Virus record (IMG/VR): IMGVR_UViG_3300044624_000801
Coordinates: 1 to 64,000 of that record
Source of the DNA: a virus
Reading direction: 5' to 3' (one strand)
Length of the DNA: 64,000 nucleotides
The translations under genes were made by a program, and so were the position numbers. Positions 38,301-46,012 of this stretch are shown here, one piece after another (position 1 is the first letter of the stretch; every line of letters begins with the position of its first letter). The notes below the pieces were generated by a model. That model made no database searches, was not told the origin of the DNA, and saw only the letters and a list, made by a program, of their open reading frames with translations.

Positions 38301-38813
38301 ACCAAATTGTCTGTTGGGTTCCAATGCCGAATTAATTACTTTGATAAATTGCTCGTTCCAATTGGCGTTGGTGGGGTCATTCCATGCTACTGTGATGCCT
38401 GAAAGATTTCTGTTGTTAGAATCAATCACTGCTTCTGTAGTTTTTACGCTGGTAAATTTTAAAAATCCGTTGGCTGCTAAATTCCGCTTGGCATTGTAAC
38501 TTAACAGTCTTGCTAATCTCAATACACTTTCGCGACGTTCTGCTAGTTCTAAAAAATTATCACGGGCATTTAAATCTACACGAAATGCTATGCTTTGTCC
38601 TAAAAACGCAATAAGATCTATCAACGCTAGGTATTCAGAACTTTCAACATAGTCATTAAAATCTTCAGGGTAGTTTTCTCTAATGTAAGATATCATTACT
38701 CTGCGAAGATTTTCAAAGTCGTAACTTTGGAAATCAGCATTTCTAAAAGTCTGATATATGCGTTTCCAGTCTTCAGCAACTAGTAATCGATTCTGACGAT
38801 CGGTAGATGACAT
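35331..38813 (-). CDS. 6: Baseplate wedge protein gp6 (1160 aa)
   Basis: The N-terminal region (EDWKRIYQTFRNADFQSYDF, YPEDFNDYVESSEYLALIDL, then FRVDLNARDNFLELAERRES) is the hallmark of T4 gp6 / gpJ-like baseplate wedge proteins. It continues with the conserved VLRLARLLSYNAKRN and a long C-terminal part. gp6 dimers join the six wedges into the hexagonal baseplate. It is about 500 residues longer than T4 gp6 (660). Genomic order gp25, gp6, giant protein supports the assignment. The start has an AAGGAT ribosome site and a near-consensus late box upstream. Confidence 0.88.
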   Translation of the reverse strand: MSSTDRQNRLLVAEDWKRIYQTFRNADFQSYDFENLRRVMISYIRENYPEDFNDYVESSEYLALIDLIAFLGQSIAFRVDLNARDNFLELAERRESVLRLARLLSYNAKRNLAANGFLKFTSVKTTEAVIDSNNRNLSGITVAWNDPTNANWNEQFIKVINSALEPNRQFGKPDAKATIVGVPTEQYRFKGISTDVPVFGFTKAVDGRNMQFEITSTVIDTLNSVVKEEPPALGVTPAFIYKDDGKGTGSSNTGFFFHFRQGQLNTGTFTLDQPGSNEIVDIDAANINNTDVWLYKLDNNGRESQYWAPVSDFKGNNTIYNSLEKNIRNIYSVITRVGDRISLNFSDGVFGTLPLGTFRIYYRTSNGFSYTINPKDIRSVSVDISYVSNTGQIEVLTINMSLLSTVVNAAATETNDSIKTNAPASYYTQNRMITGEDYNISPLAVSQEILKIKAVNRSSSGISRYFDLVDPTGKYSKTNLFSDDGVVYKELYSDSFRFSYVTKTDIEFVVYNQLFNVIKDDNLKNYFYANYEIDTSATIISRWYSKTVDTNQSTGYFGNIVDTIPYATGQFTSTDLTYVESGALVKFTAPTGQYFNKSSNNKLETIPSSGIPSNGSTVLWTKVVSVTGDGTANNTGTLSTGFGPIILNDIVPNDARLSRIIPKYKNTIESSTITTIIDLVFDNRPFGLRYDRTTRTWKIVFEQNLNVSNLFSLGKAGDRSNQKLDSSWLILFTPDDEFYTVNSRKLRYIFESDQQIRFYYDSSDKIYDTRTNTVAKDKIKVLSINTAPAPLTSAYTFDRDWSILKEYSGLDGYVDTKKIEITFTDTDEDSVVDNPDIFNDIVDPPSVTETNLEVLQRKYIIQEKYTIGDRQEDYRYIYNDLTNPVVIILPSETSISSYSQYVEAQHFYFIDTDVVKKLDKVASTLIPSLQYKVLVGRDRLKFQYIHNADYETRIDPGITNIIDIFILTKEYDTAYRQYVNGSIEEEPLPPSSDSLYNDLHPTLRKIKSISDEIIYHPVKFKILFGSLAKIDLQATFKVVKNTEQVISDNDVKTRILNSITKFFSIENWDFGNTFYFGELSTFVLAELSPFIVSFVIVPKADNLYFGSLFEITCEKDEIFVNGATVDDIEIVSSITASKIKAIGAITTTEKIANKNQISSS

Positions 38814-38832
38814 CGTTTATCCTTGTTCAGTA

Positions 38833-38840
38833 TATTTATT
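38833..38840 (-). promoter_or_regulatory. Probable T4-type late promoter for gp6
   Basis: The minus strand reads AATAAATA (7 of 8 against TATAAATA), 20 bases before the gp6 ATG in a 46-base gap between gp6 and gp25. Position and spacing match the exact late boxes elsewhere in the window. Confidence 0.6.
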
Positions 38841-38859
38841 TGTAAATTAAACTACGCAT

Positions 38860-39303
38860 TTAACTTATTAGACCATTGTCTTGATCAAATTTAAATTGCA
38901 AACTTTCACTTATATTGAAATTTAAATATACCAATTCACATTCAATTTGTATCCCACTTTCGTATTGATTTACAATGATTTGGTCGGCCTTGATCCGAGG
39001 ATCGTAATTTATAATATCTTCAACATTTTTTACAATGGCATTTCGAACTTCGGGAGTAAATGGTTCATACAATAGGTCCCAAATCACTGTGCCAAATGTT
39101 GGATTTTCTAACTTTTCGCCTTGGCGAATGTGAAAATGATTTACTATGTCTTGTTTGATCAATGCGAGATCATACAATCCAAAATTTTCAGTAGCATTAC
39201 TAATTGTACTGAAACCTTTGTAAATTTTTGTGTTGGGAGTTTGTTGAGATTGACCTGGTCCCTTGACTGTGATTCTATTATATAATCTGTTGTTGATTGT
39301 CAT
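38860..39303 (-). CDS. 25: Baseplate wedge protein gp25 (147 aa)
   Basis: The GPW/gp25 signature is clear: LIKQDIVNHFHIRQGEKLEN followed by PTFGTVIWDLLYEPFTPEVR and VEDIINYDPRI. T4 gp25 (132 aa) sits at the core of the wedge and helps initiate sheath polymerisation through its EPR-like segment; here the equivalent reads YEPFTPEVR. The length is close to T4's. The ATG overlaps the upstream spike gene's stop (ATGA). Confidence 0.93.
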   Translation of the reverse strand: MTINNRLYNRITVKGPGQSQQTPNTKIYKGFSTISNATENFGLYDLALIKQDIVNHFHIRQGEKLENPTFGTVIWDLLYEPFTPEVRNAIVKNVEDIINYDPRIKADQIIVNQYESGIQIECELVYLNFNISESLQFKFDQDNGLIS

Positions 39304-41255
39304 ATTTCGCTTGCTCCTGAAATTTTAGCAAATGTATCTGTTCCAGTAGTGTATTTTTTCCAATATTCAGACGTATCGGCGATTGACGAACTATTTCCCT
39401 CGTTCCTATCATCGATATCCCTATCAGTCTGATCAGGTTTAAATTTTACCGGGTCAAGATTTTCATGATGTGGCCAAGGCTCGTGTGTGGGTATTCTACG
39501 CATGATCGACTGCGTTAATTCACTGCCTTCTTCATCTGGTAAACTGTGAGTTTTTAATTCTTTTGGTAGTTCTGCTTCGCTGGCCTCACTTGCAGAGTCG
39601 GCGCCGCCAGGTGCTGCGGCAACTGCTGCCGTAACTGCTGTGGGTGCTGCTGGACCATTAAGATTAATTGTACCAGCACTAAGCACCAATGATGCTCCGC
39701 CAATGCTGGTTGCGCCACCACCGGTCCATCTACTGTCTCCGCCACTTTTAATATCTAGTGACCCGCCAGATGTGATTGCAGTGTTGCCGCCAGTATTAAT
39801 ATCTAAATTACCAGTAGTAGTAATTTTTCTGTTACCTACTACAGTATAATCAATATTACCTGTTCTTTTAATAACTTCACTTCCAAAAATGGTAGAATTT
39901 ACAGTTGCGCCGCCGCCAGACCCACCGCCTACGTCCCAGTTGAGTCCTTGTTGAAAGTTCCAGTCTACTTGGCCTGTTACTTTATGTTTCCAGTTGGCAT
40001 CGTACACCCAGTCTACATCGCTTTTTACATGATGTAGATAATTTGCATCAAACAAAATATTAACATCTTCTTTTACATGGTGAGTGTATGTTGTATCATA
40101 TGTTATATCTACTGCTGCTTTAATATGAATTTTTTGATTAGCATCAACGATTAAAATTTGATCTCCAATAACATGTGTGTGCATTTCACCTGCAACTTTA
40201 GTATTAAAATTTCGTCCTGCCTCAAAATTAATATCTCTATCGGCATAGAAATTTAAATCTTGTTTAGTGTGCAAACTTACACTATCTTCAGCATAGATAT
40301 CTATTTTGCCATCACTGGTCATTTCAATCCAACTGGTGCCACGAGCATTGCCAATATAAATTAAATCTTCTGTATTGTGTAGCAGTATTTGATGACCTGT
40401 ACGTGTTCTAAATCTTAATAAATCATTGTGGGGTCTATAAACATCACCGTCAGTTTCATCTTGTTCAACTGCTGCGTATTCAGGAGGACCTTCTGACGGT
40501 GATGTCTTACGAAGAAATTTATCATCACCGTCGTCCATAACAAAACTTGAGCCGCCAACTCTGCTGATAAATGCTTCGTTAATAGCATGCTCAAATTTTC
40601 CAACTTTTCCACGTGGACCTTTTTTATCAATTGGGCCAGGAGTCGATATGCCAAACACAGCACTGGGAATTTCTCTTCTAGCACTGGATGTGGTAATACC
40701 TCTAATGTCATCCTCTAACAGGCCTTGTTCAAGATATCTGTCTTGCAAAAATGGATGAAAAGGTTTCAACAATCGTGTGGTATCTTTAGCACTGATATCG
40801 TTTGCTTTTTTATTATATTCAGCAACGGGAGTTCTTGATTTATCGCCGTCTACATTAAATGATGTAGCAGCATACCCCGGTACCATAAAGTTTACATTAG
40901 GATCTAACACACACCCAATCCAAAATCCTCTTCTAGGATCCCCGTCTATAAAGATTACTACAACTGTGTTGCCAATATCGGGCGGCACCATCCACATGCC
41001 GTATGATTTTTGTGTGCTGTTGTATTCGTTGTTTTCGTCCACATATGCCACACTGGTACTGCCAGCAAACGGACTTAGGTATTTGACCTGATGCACTTGG
41101 CCTTCTCTAGCATTTTGATTGCCAGACTCGTGTAACAGTTCCACTTCCAATGTGCCCATATAATAGGGATCAGTGATACTGACCACTCTGGCTAAAAAAG
41201 GTCCAGGACGAGAATCCGGTTTAGCGCCTTCTGCTAGTCTATCGTCATTACTCAT
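39300..41255 (-). CDS. 5: Baseplate central spike protein, gp5-like without a visible lysozyme domain (651 aa)
   Basis: Residues ~15-120 form an OB-fold-type start (GPFLARVVSITDPYYMGTLE, MWMVPPDIGNTVVVIFIDGD, GFWIGCV) like T4 gp5 and VgrG. Near residues 330-540 are many short repeats (GDQILIVDANQKIHIKAAVD, YTHHVKEDVNILFDANYLHH, TGNLDINTGG) expected for an intertwined triple-stranded beta-helix needle. The lysozyme domain found in T4 gp5 is not recognisable. The start is ATG 41255 overlapping the upstream TAA (TAATG); an ATG 12 bases earlier is less likely. It forms the membrane-piercing spike. Confidence 0.8.
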   Translation of the reverse strand: MSNDDRLAEGAKPDSRPGPFLARVVSITDPYYMGTLEVELLHESGNQNAREGQVHQVKYLSPFAGSTSVAYVDENNEYNSTQKSYGMWMVPPDIGNTVVVIFIDGDPRRGFWIGCVLDPNVNFMVPGYAATSFNVDGDKSRTPVAEYNKKANDISAKDTTRLLKPFHPFLQDRYLEQGLLEDDIRGITTSSARREIPSAVFGISTPGPIDKKGPRGKVGKFEHAINEAFISRVGGSSFVMDDGDDKFLRKTSPSEGPPEYAAVEQDETDGDVYRPHNDLLRFRTRTGHQILLHNTEDLIYIGNARGTSWIEMTSDGKIDIYAEDSVSLHTKQDLNFYADRDINFEAGRNFNTKVAGEMHTHVIGDQILIVDANQKIHIKAAVDITYDTTYTHHVKEDVNILFDANYLHHVKSDVDWVYDANWKHKVTGQVDWNFQQGLNWDVGGGSGGGATVNSTIFGSEVIKRTGNIDYTVVGNRKITTTGNLDINTGGNTAITSGGSLDIKSGGDSRWTGGGATSIGGASLVLSAGTINLNGPAAPTAVTAAVAAAPGGADSASEASEAELPKELKTHSLPDEEGSELTQSIMRRIPTHEPWPHHENLDPVKFKPDQTDRDIDDRNEGNSSSIADTSEYWKKYTTGTDTFAKISGASEI

Positions 41256-43726
41256 TATCCGTTCCAATCGCCTAGTGCGGCATTGTTATTTGTTATTTCT
41301 TGGTCGCTTATAGTAGATTCCGAACCAACACTGTCTGCTTCAATATTAGCAATGGCCTGTTCATAATCAGGATCATCAGATTGCAGCGAAGTGTCGACTG
41401 GGGGACCAGCATCTTGGTTAACACCCAGCGCAACTTCTGGTGCATTTCTGTCTACCAATTCTTGATGTACTTGTCTAATAATTTCTAATGTCTGCGTAAA
41501 TTTGCCACCAGAAAACCTGCTTTCTACAAACTTTATCTTATAAAGCCCACTGAAACTTTGTACCAACATAGAACTAGATTGTAAATTTTTGTAAACGTTG
41601 GTACCTTCTTGAATGTCTGTAGGTGTTCTAAAATTAACAACTATATAGATTTCAGTATTCTGATAATTCATACTGCCGTCACTGTTGATCATCCTATAAT
41701 TTGTTTCAGGACTGGTATAATTTCCAATTCCGCTATCACCAAGAAAATAAGGATCTCCATGAATTTTCAAATCTGTATTCACTAGATCCTGTCCCAACAC
41801 CAGTGCATCCATAAAATTTCTAGCTATTCGTGTGGAAATATCTTCTTGGCCGCCGCCACCTTTTTTATCTGTACCACTTTGATCAGCAGTATATGACACT
41901 TGTCTTGTTGTAGCATTGGCAATGTTATTAGCACCACTGTCAAATGTGGGCTCTTTGTCTACTTCTGTTGCATCTTGTCCTGTTTGTTGTTTAGTTTTAG
42001 TATCTTGAGATGATTTAAATCCGTCAGGGGCCACTGCTTTTCTAAAAGTAGCATCAAGATTAATTTGGAAATCAATTACTTCAGTATTCTTACCTGTGTA
42101 GATATAGTCATAAACTTTGATTGCTTCTTCTTTTAATTTCTTAGCACCTTTTGGTGCTGCACCGGGAGGTAACAGTATTGCCGAATTGACCTTGTATGCC
42201 ACTACCCTGAACACTATCAATTTGGGAAGTCTGCCGGTTTTGCCTAAGTTTGCTGTGGTTTTCTTTTCGTATACTTGCGGATCAATACGCCACCACGGTA
42301 TCATACCTGCATCATCAACCTGCCCGTCACGTAGAGCCTGTTTAGCGTAGTCACTCATTAACACCACTTGATTGATTACGTTGGTAATGTCAGTGCCTTG
42401 TAAAAATTTAAAATCGCTAGTGGTCACGTTGACTTCTAAATTTCCTCTTACGTAAACACCTTTTTCTTTATCGTAGATAGCATTGTCTTTGCCAAACGGA
42501 CTGTCGCCTTGCCTCGCCGAAGTAAATCCCATGCTGGCTGATCCAACAGTGTTAACCGAACCTGTTTCTTGCACCTGAGTTTTGTTTAATTCTCCAGTGC
42601 TTCTTTTTAATTTTAATTTACTGTAGATGTCGTTGCTTCCAGCAGAGTTTTTAGGATTTTTTGTTGCAGCATTGATATCTTCAGCGGCTGATTGCAGGGG
42701 TGAAGACGGATCTTGTGGGAATAATATCACAATTTCATCTGGTTCACGATTGTCAGTTTTTGCTTGTTCTATGAGATAATCATTAATCACACGTTGTAAA
42801 CTTTTTTCTCCAGTTTGCAACATTTCTTGAACTGTTTCTCCGCTGATGTTCGTATCACTTTGAATTACATGAAAACCTCTGTTAAATGCCTGTTGATTAT
42901 GAGGATTGGCTACGATTTCATATTCTGTGCCTTTGGTAGTAACTCGGGCATTGATTGTAGCAAAAGTAAAAGGATATAATCTTCTTTCTAGAGGCAACGA
43001 AGCAGCCAATTGATCTTCTGTGTGCCCAGCAAAGTCAATGGTTAATAAAAATGGTGTGTTGCTTAAGTAAGTTGAATATCCTGCGTCTTCAGCAGCAACT
43101 TGTAATGCCTGCGCAAATAATCCCATACTGTAAGGTTCAATAACTTTAAATCGAAATGTCATATTGTTGGTATTGACAGCGTCTTTGCTGAATGAACATG
43201 TATGTGGTATGGTTAAATCATCCATAAAAAAATCATATTTTCCGAATGCCGTGTTGACTCGATTTTCTGGATTTATTGAGCCGCTGGCCAGCACCAACTG
43301 ATTAAATCTTCCGGCGCGGTATGTAGAATCAGGAAAATTTATGCTTTGATTATCAAGACACGATATAGTAAAAATATAATTGTAACTGGCAAATTTACTT
43401 AGAATATTAGCAAATGGAGGTTTTTGAGAAATTGTGTTTTTTGTTTTTGCACCTTCAGCATTTTCATTGATATTACCAAGATTTACTTTTAACTCAGGAA
43501 CAAAATTTCCCAAGGCACGCAATACTCCAGCACCACCTAGCAATTGTCCGGCTGCCGAGGCCAATTGATTACCTAGTTGTGGAACAATACTAGTTGGGTT
43601 GGCTATTGCTCCTGCAAGACTTTTTACAGCATTAACGCCTTGTACAATACTAGCACCGGTTAATACTGTTGAGACTGCCTTAGTTGCGGTGGTTGCACTT
43701 AATTTGTCAAGACCAAAATTAGACAT
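41255..43726 (-). CDS. Large virion protein, probable baseplate hub component (823 aa)
   Basis: The gene lies directly upstream of the spike gene, as hub proteins commonly do. The N-terminal ~80 residues are Ala/Gly/Leu-rich and helical. The middle (YNYIFTISCLDNQSINFPDS, then LTIPHTCSFSKDAVNTN) and INARVTTKGTEYEIVANPHN look like hub-type beta domains. A Q/G/D-rich linker lies near residues 560-640, and the C-terminal part ends in an acidic tail. T4 gp27 (391 aa) would be the functional counterpart, but I cannot show homology by eye. It is separated from gp53 by one base. Confidence 0.65.
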   Translation of the reverse strand: MSNFGLDKLSATTATKAVSTVLTGASIVQGVNAVKSLAGAIANPTSIVPQLGNQLASAAGQLLGGAGVLRALGNFVPELKVNLGNINENAEGAKTKNTISQKPPFANILSKFASYNYIFTISCLDNQSINFPDSTYRAGRFNQLVLASGSINPENRVNTAFGKYDFFMDDLTIPHTCSFSKDAVNTNNMTFRFKVIEPYSMGLFAQALQVAAEDAGYSTYLSNTPFLLTIDFAGHTEDQLAASLPLERRLYPFTFATINARVTTKGTEYEIVANPHNQQAFNRGFHVIQSDTNISGETVQEMLQTGEKSLQRVINDYLIEQAKTDNREPDEIVILFPQDPSSPLQSAAEDINAATKNPKNSAGSNDIYSKLKLKRSTGELNKTQVQETGSVNTVGSASMGFTSARQGDSPFGKDNAIYDKEKGVYVRGNLEVNVTTSDFKFLQGTDITNVINQVVLMSDYAKQALRDGQVDDAGMIPWWRIDPQVYEKKTTANLGKTGRLPKLIVFRVVAYKVNSAILLPPGAAPKGAKKLKEEAIKVYDYIYTGKNTEVIDFQINLDATFRKAVAPDGFKSSQDTKTKQQTGQDATEVDKEPTFDSGANNIANATTRQVSYTADQSGTDKKGGGGQEDISTRIARNFMDALVLGQDLVNTDLKIHGDPYFLGDSGIGNYTSPETNYRMINSDGSMNYQNTEIYIVVNFRTPTDIQEGTNVYKNLQSSSMLVQSFSGLYKIKFVESRFSGGKFTQTLEIIRQVHQELVDRNAPEVALGVNQDAGPPVDTSLQSDDPDYEQAIANIEADSVGSESTISDQEITNNNAALGDWNG

Positions 43727-43727
43727 A

Positions 43728-44036
43728 TCAAATTCCCAATGTTGAAACTAATCCAGATTTTTTAGGGATAAAAATCTGAGTACCTGCAATAAAATCAAAC
43801 ACAGGATCTTGTATTATATCTAGATTTCGTTGTGCAAATACCCACCAAAGTTTGGATGTGCCATACAGATCAAACGACAACAGATCAGGTCTGTAGGTAT
43901 ATTGAGGTTCAATAGTGTAAAGATAATCATCTTGTTCTGCAGACACTGGTCTAATTTTTAATATGTCAAGATAGTCCTTGGCAATTCTAGTAGAAAACCA
44001 AGGACTGGTGTTAGTATAGATGCTGTTAACTGACAT
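43728..44036 (-). CDS. 53: Baseplate wedge protein gp53-like (102 aa)
   Basis: PQYTYRPDLLSFDLYGTSKL, followed by WWVFAQRNLDIIQDPVFDFI and GTQIFIPK, is the gp53/LysM-like wedge signature. T4 gp53 (196 aa) joins wedges during baseplate assembly. This version keeps only the core and lacks the T4 C-terminal extension, which is common in marine relatives. Start and upstream stop overlap as TAATG. Confidence 0.85.
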   Translation of the reverse strand: MSVNSIYTNTSPWFSTRIAKDYLDILKIRPVSAEQDDYLYTIEPQYTYRPDLLSFDLYGTSKLWWVFAQRNLDIIQDPVFDFIAGTQIFIPKKSGLVSTLGI

Positions 44037-45073
44037 TAGATATATCCTGTTCCGTTAGATTTAACATAGTCACCGTTGACGAATTTTTGTAGACTAAATG
44101 TTCTAGCACTGTCTCTACTGTATATTGGTTGCAATGAAATTGACATTGAACTTTTTGTAGGTACATACGTTTTGCTGCCGCTTGTGCCACCACCAGCATT
44201 GGCCAATTGACGAGCAAAACTGTTGGCTACGCCCGAAATCCCTTGTATAACATTGTTTGCTTTGCTTAATGCTGCTCCGGCTCTTGGATTTATTGCTCCC
44301 AGTATGCCCACTGTAGCGTCAGCTAATCCAAATGCTGCACCAAATGTGTCCACGTTGGCTGCTTCTGACATGTCTGTGGCAATATAATCGCTGGCAGCAT
44401 CAAGATCCACACTGACATTGGTAACCACTACTGGTATATTTTTAAAAACAAAATCACCATAGGCACTGAAATATAAAATTGGGGGCGGGTTACCTGCTAA
44501 TGCATCTTGGCCGCTGAACATCTTAGTCACTGATCTTAAAAAATGCACCATAGATACCCAATATGCTGCTTGCACACTGTCTTCACAATAGAAAGGTGCA
44601 GTGATGTTAATTGAGTCTGCTTGACTGTTTACATAACTTTGAAATGCAAAATTTTGATGTATTGGTTTGGTCGCATCATAATTTGCACTGTTACTGATTC
44701 TTATAGTAGGTGTATACGGGAACACTGCGCCGCCTGCGGCTCGTAACGGTGCCAGTATCGGACTACTGGTGAAACTGTCTATACTAGGAATACTTAATCG
44801 CACACGCCAGTCCGTATCACTAAACGTAGCAGCAGCATTGTTTATTTTACCAGTAGGCTCACCTTTAGATGGAAGATTGATACTTCTAATTGAACTAATG
44901 ATGCCGCCTACTGCTGCTAAATTATTAAGAGCGCCGCTGAGTCTGTTGGCTGCGCCGCCAATGGCTCCAAGATTGCCTGTGGCTAGGCCCGAAATAGATC
45001 CAATAGATCTAGCCGCGGTTGCCAGTGTGGCAGCGCCGGATCCGAATCTGTTACTGTCAAAAATAGATGCCAT
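44036..45073 (-). CDS. 48: Baseplate-tail-tube junction protein, gp48/gp54-like (345 aa)
   Basis: The segment ITAPFYCEDSVQAAYWVSMV, then HFLRSVTKMFSGQD, PPPILYFSAYGDFVFKNIPV and VSVDLDAASDYIA is characteristic of gp48 and gp54, which cap the baseplate and start the tail tube. Which of the two T4 proteins it equals is uncertain; marine relatives are usually labelled gp48. ATG 45073 (GGGAG ribosome site) is chosen over two ATGs further upstream. The N-terminal ~70 residues are Gly/Ala/Leu-rich. It heads the minus-strand baseplate operon. Confidence 0.78.
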   Translation of the reverse strand: MASIFDSNRFGSGAATLATAARSIGSISGLATGNLGAIGGAANRLSGALNNLAAVGGIISSIRSINLPSKGEPTGKINNAAATFSDTDWRVRLSIPSIDSFTSSPILAPLRAAGGAVFPYTPTIRISNSANYDATKPIHQNFAFQSYVNSQADSINITAPFYCEDSVQAAYWVSMVHFLRSVTKMFSGQDALAGNPPPILYFSAYGDFVFKNIPVVVTNVSVDLDAASDYIATDMSEAANVDTFGAAFGLADATVGILGAINPRAGAALSKANNVIQGISGVANSFARQLANAGGGTSGSKTYVPTKSSMSISLQPIYSRDSARTFSLQKFVNGDYVKSNGTGYI

Positions 45074-45100
45074 GTGTACTCCCAATATCATCATATTTAG

Positions 45101-45129
45101 TTGACAAAATTAACTGTATAGTTTAAAAT
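45101..45129 (+). promoter_or_regulatory. Sigma-70-type promoter for gp55
   Basis: TTGACA at 45101-45106, a 17-base spacer and TAAAAT at 45124-45129 (11 of 12) sit in the divergent gap before gp55 (ATG 45148, AAGGAAAG ribosome site). It would place the late sigma factor under the host's primary sigma factor. Confidence 0.8.
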
Positions 45130-45147
45130 AGCATAAGGAAAGATATA

Positions 45148-45969
45148 ATGAAAATAAATTATTTGAACAATAAAGACATTTTAGAAGAGATACATCGCAG
45201 TAAAAATTCATTTAGTTCTTATACACAACCAGAATTTCATCAATACGATATTATTTTACCAACTGTAGAAAAGATCAATATTCGTACTGTTGCAGAGGCT
45301 AAACGTGCTAAAGCAAAACGATTAGGGGATGCTGAATATCATCGACGTAAAGCAGCCGGTGAAAAAGTCAAACAAGTAGACACAGAAGTCGATTATAAAA
45401 AAATAGCAAAGACTGATGTAATTTTTAGAATCATGACCTATGAGCATATTCCTGCAAATTCTACTAGAAAACGCAATCCAAAGAGTGAAGCAGATAAAAG
45501 AGATCGAGTAAATTTTCCGGCGTTCCAGCATTGGAAATTCGATGAAAATGATCAATTAATATGTGTGGGCAAAAGTCATTGGCAAGGCGCATTAGACACT
45601 GGGCATTTTAATAAAGATCACGGACAAATTACACCCACATTGGCACGTATGTTTTTGAAACTGTGTGAACGTTATGCCACTCGCGGCAATGTGCGTGGTT
45701 ATACTTACAACGATGAAATGCGTGGACAGGCTATTTTGCAATTGACGCAGATCGGCCTACAGTTTGACGAATCAAAATCAAACAATCCGTTTGCCTATTA
45801 CACTGCTGCCGTAACTAACAGTTTTGTTCGAGTTATTAATATTGAAAAACGTAATCAAAGTATTCGTGATGATATTTTAGAAATAAACGGAATGAATCCT
45901 AGTTATTCAAGAACTGGGGCCGGTGAACACGCTGCTGCTATCAAACGATTTGACGAAACAACCGATTGA
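45148..45969 (+). CDS. 55: Late-transcription sigma factor gp55 (273 aa)
   Basis: Residues ~165-270 contain the gp55-type block: LARMFLKLCERYATRGNVRG, YTYNDEMRGQAILQLTQIGL, then NPFAYYTAAVTNSFVRVINI and EKRNQSIRDD. This corresponds to the sigma region 2-like core that recognises TATAAATA late promoters together with gp33 and the sliding clamp gp45. T4 gp55 is 185 residues; here an extra N-terminal ~80 residues precede it. Several late boxes in the window are its expected targets. The divergent neighbour is the baseplate operon. Confidence 0.92.
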   Translation: MKINYLNNKDILEEIHRSKNSFSSYTQPEFHQYDIILPTVEKINIRTVAEAKRAKAKRLGDAEYHRRKAAGEKVKQVDTEVDYKKIAKTDVIFRIMTYEHIPANSTRKRNPKSEADKRDRVNFPAFQHWKFDENDQLICVGKSHWQGALDTGHFNKDHGQITPTLARMFLKLCERYATRGNVRGYTYNDEMRGQAILQLTQIGLQFDESKSNNPFAYYTAAVTNSFVRVINIEKRNQSIRDDILEINGMNPSYSRTGAGEHAAAIKRFDETTD

Positions 45970-45994
45970 TCTCTGTTGGTCATTGTTGTATAAT
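45966..45994 (+). promoter_or_regulatory. Sigma-70-type promoter at the gp55/gp47 junction
   Basis: TTGATC at 45966-45971, a 17-base spacer and a perfect TATAAT at 45989-45994. It starts in the gp55 stop codon region and lies 19 bases before the TTG start of gp47. The -35 matches only 4 of 6, but placement and spacing agree with the other early promoters. Confidence 0.6.
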
Positions 45995-46012
45995 AGCAAA
46001 AAGGAATTTACA

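Noticed and set aside
44769-45104. Plus-strand frame of 111 codons opposite the gp48-like gene
   Set aside because: It is Ala/Leu/Pro-rich as expected from antisense of a Gly/Ala-rich gene and lacks a ribosome site.
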